From the NCBI GenBank assembly GCA_031263435.1, contig JAISFT010000096.1, forward strand, positions 1 to 6,475: DNA of 6,475 nt. The letters run 5' to 3'. Below the pieces are notes generated by a model. The model ran no database searches and was not told the origin of the DNA. It worked only from the letters and a program-made list of their open reading frames with translations. Numbering within the stretch: position 1 is the first letter of the stretch; each line of letters begins with the position of its first letter. Below are positions 1 to 5,101 of this stretch, piece by piece. This stretch comes from Treponema sp. GTDB lineage: Bacteria > Spirochaetota > Spirochaetia > Treponematales > Breznakiellaceae. Both the position numbers and the translations under genes were made by a program.

Positions 1-1
1 C

Positions 2-328
2 CCCCAGGCCGTAAAGCTGGAGGTGCGGCTCTATGACTACCTTTTCTCCGTGGATCGGCCCATGGACCTGCCCCCGGGCGGCGACTTTGTCAACAACCTG
101 AACCCCGCCTCCCTGGAAACAATCTCCGATGCCCGCGGCGAGCCCTGCCTGGCCCGGGCCGCGCCGGAGGACCGCTTCCAGTTTGAACGGCTGGGTTACT
201 TTGTCAAGGACAGCCCCGTAATCACCGGGGACGCGGATCATGACGGGGCCCCGGACGGCCTGGTCTTCAACCGGACCGTGGGGCTTCGGGACAGTTGGGC
301 AAAACTACAGGGAAAAGCCGGCAAATAG
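2..328 (+). CDS. glnS: Glutaminyl-tRNA synthetase, C-terminal part (5' end outside window)
   Basis: The in-frame reading from base 2 gives the last 108 residues of GlnRS, the cytoplasmic enzyme that charges tRNA-Gln. Family hallmarks of the C-terminal anticodon-binding beta-barrel are visible: VRLYDYLFSV near the start, then NLNPASLE, an EPCLA segment, the very characteristic DRFQFERLGYF, and the closing VFNRTVGLRDSWAK. The protein ends with a short basic tail (QGKAGK) at a TAG stop. The loop between the RFQFERLGYF strand and the VFNRTV strand is longer than I expect for the family and carries an acidic DADHDGAPD stretch. Presence of GlnRS implies direct charging of tRNA-Gln rather than sole reliance on the amidotransferase route. 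The catalytic Rossmann domain lies upstream of the window, so integrity of the whole gene cannot be judged. Confidence 0.95.
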   Translation, partial: PQAVKLEVRLYDYLFSVDRPMDLPPGGDFVNNLNPASLETISDARGEPCLARAAPEDRFQFERLGYFVKDSPVITGDADHDGAPDGLVFNRTVGLRDSWAKLQGKAGK

Positions 329-359
329 AAGCCGGCCGTACCGGGGCCCTTCTTTTTTT
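327..359 (+). terminator. Probable rho-independent terminator of glnS
   Basis: A GC-rich stretch directly after the glnS stop is followed by TTC and seven T (353-359). A possible fold pairs AGAAG (327-331) with CTTCT (349-353) and CCGG (332-335) with CCGG (341-344), with the bases between bulged. GCCGGC (317-322) could also pair with GCCGGC (331-336). The stem is imperfect, so the call rests mainly on position and the T tract. Confidence 0.45.
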
Positions 360-375
360 GCGGGGCCCGTGGTAC
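338..375. repeat. Imperfect inverted repeat around the T tract
   Basis: GTACC (338-342) and GGTAC (371-375) are complementary, and the GGGGCCC copies at 343-349 and 362-368 can pair through their self-complementary GGGCCC core. The T tract lies in the loop. This fold would compete with the terminator fold of glnS and would place the arm close to the start of the next gene. Whether it is used is unknown. Confidence 0.35.
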
Positions 376-384
376 ACTGGACGT
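351..384 (+). promoter_or_regulatory. Possible promoter giving a leaderless mRNA
   Basis: TACACT (373-378) matches the -10 consensus well and sits seven bases before the ATG at 385, so transcription could start on or beside the start codon. No Shine-Dalgarno sequence is visible before that ATG, which agrees with leaderless translation. A good -35 hexamer is not visible at the right distance; only the T-rich tract is there. Weak call. Confidence 0.25.
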
Positions 385-921
385 ATGATAAAGGTCGCAA
401 AGGTCCTTGCCCTGGCGATTCTGCCGGCGCTTTTTTGCCTGAGTTCCGCGGGAAGGCTTAATGCCGCAGAAGAGTACTACCGGGAAGCGATAAGCATCGA
501 CTGGGAAAGAGACCAGTTCGATATGTACCGCTATACGGATTCTTATCTCAGGGAATACGAATATTATTTCGTTGACTACACGGTCAAGGAGAATCCCGGA
601 CAATCACTGTGGAGATCCCAGATCATCACCATTACCTATGTGAATCCCGACTATATGGTCATCCACGAAGTCCACAATTACTTTATGATCAGCCATTATT
701 TCTCCCACGAAAAGATAGTCCACCACGTAAACCAGGAAGATTATTCCGCAAGCCCCTACCAGAGACCGGGGGGGGATCTGCAGTACATCCGGCGTTTCAA
801 CGCCATGCTCTCCAAAGTCCGGCTTATCCTAGCCGGGGAGGAGAACCGGGAATATATCAGCGAAGACAAGCGGCAACAGGATATTTTTTACCTGGACAGC
901 GCCCGAAAGTTCATGTATTAG
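385..921 (+). CDS. Small secreted hypothetical protein, 178 residues
   Basis: I do not recognise a family. From the ATG at 385 the protein starts with a classical signal peptide: a basic MIKVAK, a hydrophobic core to about residue 20, and an Ala-rich cleavage region near residues 27-29 (LNAAEEYY). No lipobox cysteine follows, so it is predicted to be periplasmic or exported rather than a lipoprotein. The mature part is rich in Tyr, Asp, Glu and His (YREYEYYFVDYTV, HEVHNYFMISHYFSHEK) with no further membrane segment. An upstream in-frame ATG at 295 would overlap glnS and add a non-signal extension, so 385 is preferred. It lies alone, between glnS on the same strand and the convergent ABC operon. 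The 3' end carries a 13-bp repeat across the stop codon. The coding call is good because of the signal peptide and regular codon use; the function is unknown. Confidence 0.75.
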   Translation: MIKVAKVLALAILPALFCLSSAGRLNAAEEYYREAISIDWERDQFDMYRYTDSYLREYEYYFVDYTVKENPGQSLWRSQIITITYVNPDYMVIHEVHNYFMISHYFSHEKIVHHVNQEDYSASPYQRPGGDLQYIRRFNAMLSKVRLILAGEENREYISEDKRQQDIFYLDSARKFMY

Positions 922-944
922 ATGTTCATGTAGTTCATGTATTA
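908..944. repeat. Short tandem duplication across a stop codon
   Basis: AGTTCATGTATTA occurs at 908-920 and again at 932-944, a 24-bp period, with a third partial copy (TTCATGTA, 924-931) between. It spans the TAG stop of the secreted-protein gene and fills the gap to the convergent ATPase gene. No terminator hairpin is seen in this gap. Confidence 0.7.
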
Positions 945-953
945 AAGGAATCC

Positions 954-1733
954 TCATCCACGGGAAACATCCCACCGTTTCAGGGCCTCCCGCATAAAGG
1001 CAGGAATATTCATCCCATAAGCTTCTTCCAGGGCGGCCGATTCCAGCACATCCCCGGCATCCCCCGCGGCCTTGAGTTCCCCCCTGTCCAGAAGCGCCAG
1101 ACGCCGGGAAAAACCGCGGGCCAGGTTAAGATCGTGGAGGACCGCAATAACAATGCCGCCCTCTTCTTCCGCCCAGGTCCCCAGATACCGCAGTAACTCT
1201 ACCTGGTACTTCAAATCCAGATGGTTGGTAGGTTCGTCCAGCAGGATAATCGCCGGATTCTGGACCAGAGTCCGGGCTAAAAAAACCCGCTGCAGTTGTC
1301 CCCCGGAAAGCTCGGTAATCGGAAGCCCCGCCAGGGAATCCAGTTCAAGACGCCGCAGAATCGCATCAATAATTCGGCGGTCCTCCTTCTCCAGCCCCGG
1401 CAAAAAACCTTTCCCGTAGGCATAGCGGCCCAGGGCAACCGTTTCGTATACCGTATAGGGGAAATAAAACTGGGACGCCTGGCCCAGAATGGCCATCTTC
1501 CGTGCCAGTTCCCCCCGCTTCATGGTCCCCGTATCCCTGCCTTCCACCGTAACCCTGCCCCGGCAGGGTATAAGGCGGGCTATGGCCCGCAGCAGGGTGC
1601 TTTTACCCGATCCGTTGGGCCCCACAAGGCAGAGAAAATCCCCGCTTGCGGCTTCCAGGGCGATATTCTTAATCACATCCGGCCCGTTATAGCCCGCGTA
1701 AAGGGCCTCAACCTTGATACTGGTCCCGCTCAT
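954..1733 (-). CDS. FecE/BtuD-type ABC transporter ATP-binding protein
   Basis: This 259-residue protein is the cytoplasmic ATPase that powers a metal-chelate importer. All ABC motifs are present and intact: Walker A GPNGSGKST (38-46), Q-loop glutamine 85 in AILGQ, signature LSGGQ (142-146), Walker B IILLDE (162-167), D-loop NHLD (170-173) and switch histidine 200 in LHDLN. Length and the SGGQLQRVFLARTLVQ context fit the FecE/FhuC/BtuD subfamily. Its ATG shares four bases (ATGA) with the permease stop, showing translational coupling at the end of a binding protein-permease-ATPase operon. The gene converges on the secreted-protein gene with 32 bases between them and no visible terminator on this strand. 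The substrate (cobalamin, haem or ferric siderophore) cannot be decided from the ATPase. Confidence 0.95.
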   Translation of the reverse strand: MSGTSIKVEALYAGYNGPDVIKNIALEAASGDFLCLVGPNGSGKSTLLRAIARLIPCRGRVTVEGRDTGTMKRGELARKMAILGQASQFYFPYTVYETVALGRYAYGKGFLPGLEKEDRRIIDAILRRLELDSLAGLPITELSGGQLQRVFLARTLVQNPAIILLDEPTNHLDLKYQVELLRYLGTWAEEEGGIVIAVLHDLNLARGFSRRLALLDRGELKAAGDAGDVLESAALEEAYGMNIPAFMREALKRWDVSRG

Positions 1734-2758
1734 CCCCGGCTCCGCCTAAAATACACCCAGGCAAAAAAAGGCGCCCCGATAAGGCTGGTTACCGCGCCCA
1801 CCGGCAGTTCCGCGGGGGAGATAATAGTCCGGGCCGCCAGATCCGCCACAATCATCAGACAGCCCCCGATAAAAAACGACAGGGGCAGGGCGTAGCGGTG
1901 ATTCGGCCCGACAATGCGCCGGCTGATGTGGGGGGCGATAAGGTCTACAAAGCCGATAACGCCGCAAAGGGCCACCGCCGCGCCGGTAAGCAGACTGGCA
2001 AGGAAAAAAAGCCGCCGCTTAACCTTCCGAATCTCCATCCCCAGGGCCTGGGCTTCCTCCTCCCCAAAACTCAACAGGTCCAGCTCCCGGCTGTAGCGGA
2101 CCAGGCCAAGGCAGCCCAGCGCCAGAAAAGGCAGCATCATCGTAACATAGGGCCAGCCCTTTAGGGCAAAACTCCCCAACTGCCACAGGATAAGGGTCCT
2201 CAGCTCCTCCCGGAAAAGGGCCATAAGCGTAGTCAGCAGGGCATTTACAAACAGGGAGACCACCATGCCGAAGAGGATCACCGTATTGCCCGACATGTTC
2301 GGGTCCAGCCGGGTGGAAAAAGCAATGACAAAGAGGACCGTCAGAAGCCCGGAGGCAAAACCCATGACCGGCAGCGTAAACTGCCCCAGCAGCGGCAGGG
2401 ACAGGCCGCAGAGGATCACCAGCGCGGCCCCCAGGGACGCCCCGGAAGAAACCCCGATGATGTAAGGGGAGGCAAGCTGATTTTTCAGAATCGACTGGAA
2501 CACGGCCCCGCTGACGGCAAGGGCGCCCCCCACCATAAAGGCCAGAAGCACCCGGGGCAGCCTGAGCTGCTGGACAATGGAAATATCCCGGACGCTTATG
2601 CCCTCCGTCCGGCCCAGGATGATCCGGGCCGTATCCGTCAGGCGGATAGACGAACTCCCCAAAGAAGCCCCGGCGCAGATACAAACTACAGAGACAAGAG
2701 CCGCCAGCACAAGCCGGCGGAGACGGGAACCGTTTCTATTCACCGCCAAGGGACGCAT
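1730..2758 (-). CDS. FecCD/BtuC-family ABC transporter permease
   Basis: This is an integral membrane subunit of a metal-chelate importer, about ten membrane segments, 342 residues from the chosen ATG at 2758, the usual FecCD length. Family motifs: GAVFQSILKNQLASPYIIG (84-102, family form usually NPLA, here NQLA), the coupling region EEEAQALG followed by basic residues (233-250), GVIGFVDLIAPHISRRIVG (266-284, usually FVGL, here FVDL) and SPAELPVGAVTSLIGAPFF (314-332). The open frame extends 55 codons further upstream, but that part is basic, unlike a membrane protein, and lies wholly inside the binding-protein gene, so it was excluded. A GTG at 2743 is the alternative start. The chosen start overlaps the end of the binding-protein gene by 23 bases. 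A single permease gene implies a homodimeric channel. Confidence 0.92.
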   Translation of the reverse strand: MRPLAVNRNGSRLRRLVLAALVSVVCICAGASLGSSSIRLTDTARIILGRTEGISVRDISIVQQLRLPRVLLAFMVGGALAVSGAVFQSILKNQLASPYIIGVSSGASLGAALVILCGLSLPLLGQFTLPVMGFASGLLTVLFVIAFSTRLDPNMSGNTVILFGMVVSLFVNALLTTLMALFREELRTLILWQLGSFALKGWPYVTMMLPFLALGCLGLVRYSRELDLLSFGEEEAQALGMEIRKVKRRLFFLASLLTGAAVALCGVIGFVDLIAPHISRRIVGPNHRYALPLSFFIGGCLMIVADLAARTIISPAELPVGAVTSLIGAPFFAWVYFRRSRG

Positions 2759-3680
2759 ATTCTTCGGGGTAGATTGCCAGCGCCATCTGCCGCAGGGCCA
2801 GGATAATATGCTGCGAAGGCCGGGATGACGAATTCGCGTCGATAAGGTATACCTGCCCTTCCCGTACCGCGGTAATATCGGCAAATCCCCGGCGGGTTTT
2901 AATTTCCCCCACCGGATCGTCAATAAAATTCACGTTAGTCAGGATCACCTCCGGGTCCCGCTCCAGAATCGCCTCCGCTCCGGGGGCTATCCACCCCGTC
3001 CTGTCGGAAAACACATTCCGCGCCCCAACCATCTCGATCATCTCGTTCAAAAAAGTCTCCCGCCCCATCGTTACCGGATCGGGAAAGGGAGAAATTTCCA
3101 GGTAGACCGCCTTTCTGTGGAAGGCCGGGTCCTCCGTCAGCCGGCGCCCAATGTCCGCCACCTGCTGAATCCCCCGCTCCATAACCGCCACCAGCTCCTC
3201 GCCCCGGTCCACCACCTCCAGCTCCGCGGCCAGGGTCCTGATGTCCCGTTTAATGTCCGCTATACTCTGGCTGGTGGGGATGAAGAACCGGCGGATACCC
3301 ATCGCTTCAAAGAGGCTGTAGGGATCCTCCGCCGCGCCGTACACGTTGACTTCGGTACTGATAATAATATCCGGCTCCAGCCCCAGGATAAACTCGTGGT
3401 CGGGGTAGAAGTAGTCTATCTTCGGCAGCCCCGGCGGAAGAAGTTCCAGCGAAAACTCATCCGCCGCAACAATCCGGGACCCCAGCCCCAGGCCGATAAG
3501 CATTTCCGTTATGCTGGGAGACACGGAGATGATCCTGCCGGCCTTTGGCGCCGCCGCGGTCCCCCTGGGGGCCCTGGCGCTCAGCAGCAGAAAAACCGTA
3601 CAGAAAATCAGAAGCCCCGCCAGGATCCGCCCTTTCACGCCCCGCCCCGGCCCGCCCTTGCTCTTCCCAGAAAGTTGCAT
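2736..3680 (-). CDS. BtuF/FecB-type periplasmic metal-chelate binding protein
   Basis: This is the substrate-binding subunit of the importer encoded downstream. It has 314 residues from the ATG at 3680, which is preceded by a strong Shine-Dalgarno (GGAAGGGGG, 3687-3695, six bases before ATG). An in-frame ATG at 3716 lacks this and would lengthen the region before the signal peptide, so it was rejected. The N-terminus is basic, followed by a hydrophobic core (about 19-35) and TAAAP (41-45) as a likely signal peptidase I site; the cysteine at 27 lies inside the core and is not a lipobox. The mature protein follows the helical-backbone (cluster III) plan: RIISVSPSITEMLIGLGL (49-66), LEPDIIIST (101-109), GRETFLNEMIEMVGARNVF (206-224) and a C-terminal RPSQHIILALRQMA (287-300). 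It resembles BtuF, but the ligand may be cobalamin, haem or a siderophore. No convincing riboswitch or Fur box was found upstream. Confidence 0.92.
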   Translation of the reverse strand: MQLSGKSKGGPGRGVKGRILAGLLIFCTVFLLLSARAPRGTAAAPKAGRIISVSPSITEMLIGLGLGSRIVAADEFSLELLPPGLPKIDYFYPDHEFILGLEPDIIISTEVNVYGAAEDPYSLFEAMGIRRFFIPTSQSIADIKRDIRTLAAELEVVDRGEELVAVMERGIQQVADIGRRLTEDPAFHRKAVYLEISPFPDPVTMGRETFLNEMIEMVGARNVFSDRTGWIAPGAEAILERDPEVILTNVNFIDDPVGEIKTRRGFADITAVREGQVYLIDANSSSRPSQHIILALRQMALAIYPEEYASLGGE

Positions 3681-3763
3681 CGTATTCCCCCTTCCAGTTA
3701 CCTGTTCCGGGCCCATTGTTTCAGCAAATCCCGTTTTTGTCCAGAAGCCGGGTAAACAGATGT

Positions 3764-3778
3764 CAGGTCAACAGGTCA
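3764..3778. repeat. Direct repeat CAGGTCA upstream of the importer operon
   Basis: CAGGTCA occurs at 3764-3770 and 3772-3778, an 8-bp period, about 85-115 bases upstream of the binding-protein start. Tandem half-sites at such a distance could bind a regulator, but no known operator is recognised. Confidence 0.35.
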
Positions 3779-3805
3779 GGATACCCACACAGGTTTTTTT
3801 ATTTT

Positions 3806-3961
3806 GGGCGCATCCGGCGCCCGCTCCGCAGGCGCCGGACCGGGCTTTCCGGGGTTCCGCTTCGCTCCATTCTTTGCACCTGGCGGTGCAAAGAACGCTT
3901 AGTCCACCGCAGGTGGACAGGCCACCTGCGGTGGACACGCGCCCCTCCAATCCCTTGCGCG
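3806..3961. repeat. Structured element: closing helix enclosing perfect hairpins (candidate RNA or palindromic repeat)
   Basis: GCGCA (3808-3812) is complementary to TGCGC (3956-3960) and would close a junction. Inside it are, in order: TCCGGCGCC/GGCGCCGGA (3813-3821 with 3831-3839), TTCTTTGCACC/GGTGCAAAGAA (3870-3880 with 3885-3895) and GTCCACCGCAGGTGG/CCACCTGCGGTGGAC (3902-3916 with 3922-3936), all without mismatch. An alternative small helix pairs CGCGC (3938-3942) with GCGCG (3957-3961); it competes in part with the closing helix. Single-stranded connectors such as CGGGCTTTCC and CCAATCCCTT separate them. No ORF here looks coding. The plan of unrelated perfect stems joined by plain connectors suggests a conserved fold, either as RNA or as a dispersed DNA repeat; which strand is used is not known. 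I recall similar 'GGGCG - hairpin - CGGGCTTTC - hairpin - CAATCCCT' repeats in other bacterial genomes but cannot verify this here. Confidence 0.6.
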
Positions 3962-3995
3962 GGCTGCGGTTTGGTCATTAGACCAAACCGCAGCC
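3962..3995. repeat. 15-bp perfect hairpin with ATTA loop
   Basis: GGCTGCGGTTTGGTC (3962-3976) and GACCAAACCGCAGCC (3981-3995) pair perfectly around a four-base ATTA loop. It abuts the closing helix of the structured element. There is no T run on either side, so it does not look like an ordinary terminator. The left arm GCTGCG could alternatively pair with CGCAGC at 4007-4012, a possible switch between two folds. Confidence 0.75.
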
Positions 3996-4023
3996 TTTGG
4001 CTGGGGCGCAGCTTCTATCTGCC

Positions 4024-4038
4024 GGCGGCCTTGCCGCC
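4024..4038. repeat. Small GC hairpin
   Basis: GGCGGC (4024-4029) and GCCGCC (4033-4038) pair around a three-base loop. It is the last of the consecutive hairpins before the sequence turns A+T-rich. Confidence 0.5.
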
Positions 4039-4083
4039 TTGTCCTACAAATCCCGTATTGTGAAAGTTTGGAAGATTTTTTTG

Positions 4084-4109
4084 AAAAAAAGCGAAAAAAG
4101 TACAAAAAA
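4084..4109 (+). promoter_or_regulatory. Phased A-tracts (curved DNA / UP-like element)
   Basis: Three A-tracts, 4084-4090, 4094-4099 and 4104-4109, have centres about ten bases apart, one helical turn, and end just before a consensus -35 hexamer. A T7 run (4076-4082) precedes them. Such phasing bends DNA and often raises promoter strength. Confidence 0.6.
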
Positions 4110-4112
4110 GTA

Positions 4113-4142
4113 TTGACACAAACAAAAATTTCCGAATATGAT
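4113..4142 (+). promoter_or_regulatory. Strong sigma70-type promoter
   Basis: TTGACA (4113-4118) is a perfect -35 and TATGAT (4137-4142) a near-perfect -10, with an 18-base spacer. Transcription should start near 4149, just before an AAGGAG at 4152-4157 and the ATG at 4169. It points toward the TM2 gene cassette and is the only strong promoter seen upstream of it. Confidence 0.75.
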
Positions 4143-4168
4143 ATTGACTATAAGGAGCTTTAAGGTTT

Positions 4169-4240
4169 ATGGGTGATTTCATAGCCTTGAATAGTGTTTA
4201 CCCCCCCCCCCCCCCCCCCTTGGAAATTTATACCATATAA
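4169..4240 (+). CDS. Tiny ORF (23 residues) containing a poly-C tract; candidate leader or phase-variable gene
   Basis: An ATG at 4169 follows TAAGGAG (4151-4157) and a strong promoter. The reading frame runs MGDFIALNSVY, six prolines from the C19 tract, then LEIYTI and a TAA stop. I recognise no family. If one C were lost or two gained, the same ATG would read into the longer downstream frame ending at 4379, giving about 69 residues with a proline run, a hydrophobic stretch (FLVSHIPDLFCQFLFPYMII is its core) and a basic end. If one were gained, a stop follows after 12 codons. It may be a leader peptide, an off-phase of a switching gene, or no gene at all. Confidence 0.3.
   Translation: MGDFIALNSVYPPPPPPLEIYTI
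4201..4219. repeat. Poly-C tract of 19 bases
   Basis: An uninterrupted run of 19 C lies 58 bases downstream of the -10 hexamer and about 330 bases before the first TM2 gene, in an otherwise A+T-rich stretch. Homopolymers of this length are prone to slipped-strand changes. Treponema pallidum is known to use poly-G tracts near tpr genes in this way. The exact length may also be uncertain in the assembly. Confidence 0.9.
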
Positions 4241-4536
4241 CAGTTTCCATAACCTAACATCCCATCTTAGTAATTTTCTTGTTTCTCATATACCGGATCT
4301 TTTCTGTCAATTTTTGTTCCCTTACATGATCATTAGTTCCTTGTTTAAGCAAAGGCTAAGGAGGTGGAATTTCCCATAAACAATACCCGGCATCCGAATC
4401 AAACTGTCAAAAATCCTGTGATTCATGGACACGTTATTCGGTGAATGTTTCTATGAATTTGCAAATCAAGTTTTGCAGGCACGGCATTTTAAAAATGCGA
4501 ATTGGTAAATAAAAATCCCTTGGGGATAAAAAATTT
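4241..4536. other. Non-coding A+T-rich leader between poly-C tract and TM2 gene
   Basis: No convincing gene is seen here. It contains the out-of-phase continuation of the poly-C ORF (to 4379), an orphan consensus ribosome-binding site AAGGAGGT at 4358-4365 with no start codon at a usable distance, and a near-palindrome GCATTTT/AAAATGC (4484-4498). The orphan site suggests a lost small gene or an anti-SD pairing role. No clear second promoter was found. Confidence 0.5.
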
Positions 4537-4548
4537 AGGAGGATTGTA

Positions 4549-4758
4549 ATGGCGCAATCAAGTAAGTCCAAAGTTACGGCGGCTTTGCTCTGTTTCTTTC
4601 TAGGAGCATTGGGTATCCACAGGTTTTATGTGGGTAAAACTGGTACCGGTATCATCTGGTTATTGACAGTCGGATGTGCGGGGATTGGAGCTTTGATAGA
4701 TTTTATCATGATCCTTGTGGGAAAATTTACCGACAAAGAGGGTAATTATCTAGCTTAA
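4549..4758 (+). CDS. TM2-domain small membrane protein
   Basis: This 69-residue protein is essentially one TM2 domain. After a short basic N-terminus (SSKSK), a hydrophobic helix (about 9-22) leads to the family motif [16 protein letters not shown] (19-34), then a second helix (about 35-57) and the typical ending GKFTDKEGN (58-66). The canonical DRF triad is HRF here. TM2 proteins are inner-membrane proteins whose molecular role is mostly unknown. The start is fixed by AGGAGG (4537-4542) six bases before ATG. It is followed after 13 bases by a second TM2 gene in the same orientation, so both are probably in one transcript from the 4113 promoter. It has lower G+C than the flanking importer operon, consistent with acquisition. 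Confidence 0.88.
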   Translation: MAQSSKSKVTAALLCFFLGALGIHRFYVGKTGTGIIWLLTVGCAGIGALIDFIMILVGKFTDKEGNYLA

Positions 4759-4771
4759 AAAGGAGTAAAAT

Positions 4772-5101
4772 ATGAGTGACATCCAAGGAAAGGCAACGGA
4801 TGAGGCATTTTGTCCATCGTGTGGAGCTATTATTAAAAAAGAAGCGGAAATTTGTCCCAAATGTGGTGTAAGGCAAAAGAAGCAAGCCAGTGAAGTTTCT
4901 TCAAAGTGGTTGACCTTGTTTCTTTTGTCAATATTCCTTGGCGAACTTGGTGTTGACAGGTTCTATGTAGGTAAAATTGGAACCGGTATTTTGAAATTAA
5001 TAACGGCTGGCGGTTGTGGTGTTTGGTGGTTAATTGACTGGATTATGATCTTATCCGGCAAATTTACCGATAAGGATGGCAATGTTATTAAAAAAGAATA
5101 A
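4772..5101 (+). CDS. Zinc-ribbon + TM2-domain membrane protein
   Basis: This is a 109-residue protein with two domains. Residues 13-33 form a zinc ribbon with CPSC (14-17) and CPKC (28-31), four cysteines that should bind one zinc ion. After a short linker the TM2 domain follows (about 44-105): hydrophobic helix, GELGVDRFYVGKIGTG (57-72) with the canonical DRF, a second helix containing WWLIDWIMI, and GKFTDKDGN (96-104). Ribosome-binding site AGGAG (4761-4765) lies six bases before ATG. The TM2 part closely parallels the previous gene, which suggests gene duplication, with the ribbon added or lost in one copy. The N-terminal ribbon would face the cytoplasm if the short loop is outside, but topology is an inference. 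Function is unknown. Confidence 0.9.
   Translation: MSDIQGKATDEAFCPSCGAIIKKEAEICPKCGVRQKKQASEVSSKWLTLFLLSIFLGELGVDRFYVGKIGTGILKLITAGGCGVWWLIDWIMILSGKFTDKDGNVIKKE

Noticed and set aside
609..1196. 195-codon plus-strand frame across the secreted-protein gene and ATPase 3' end
   Set aside because: It overlaps two well-supported genes in other frames and has no recognisable domain or ribosome-binding site.
2759..2923. 55-codon N-terminal extension of the permease
   Set aside because: Basic, not membrane-like, and lies entirely inside the binding-protein gene; normal family length is reached from the ATG at 2758.
954..3755. Long open frames on the plus strand and second minus-strand frames over the importer operon
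   Set aside because: They are antisense or out-of-frame shadows of GC-rich genes, with Pro/Arg/Gly-rich low-complexity translations and no motifs, while the three importer frames carry complete family motifs.
3681..3810. Cobalamin riboswitch upstream of the BtuF-like gene (minus strand has CGGGA...CCCGGAAC...GGTAA; the plus strand has a B12-box-like GTCAGGATACC)
   Set aside because: The spacing between the GGGA and CCCG parts is too short, the inner GGTG/TCC helix cannot form, and no B12 box follows on the minus strand; the box-like string is on the wrong strand. Judged to be chance; a covariance-model scan (RF00174) would decide.
3806..4038. CRISPR array
   Set aside because: The palindromes differ from one another in sequence and spacing; there is no repeated unit with unique spacers.
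3511..4105. Several plus- and minus-strand frames over the hairpin region
   Set aside because: Translations simply decode palindromes (Pro/Arg/Gly-rich) and conflict with one another; no coding signals.
4194..4379. 61-codon frame starting at a GTG before the poly-C tract as a stand-alone gene
   Set aside because: No ribosome-binding site before that GTG; it is more sensible as the alternative phase of the ATG at 4169, and is described there.
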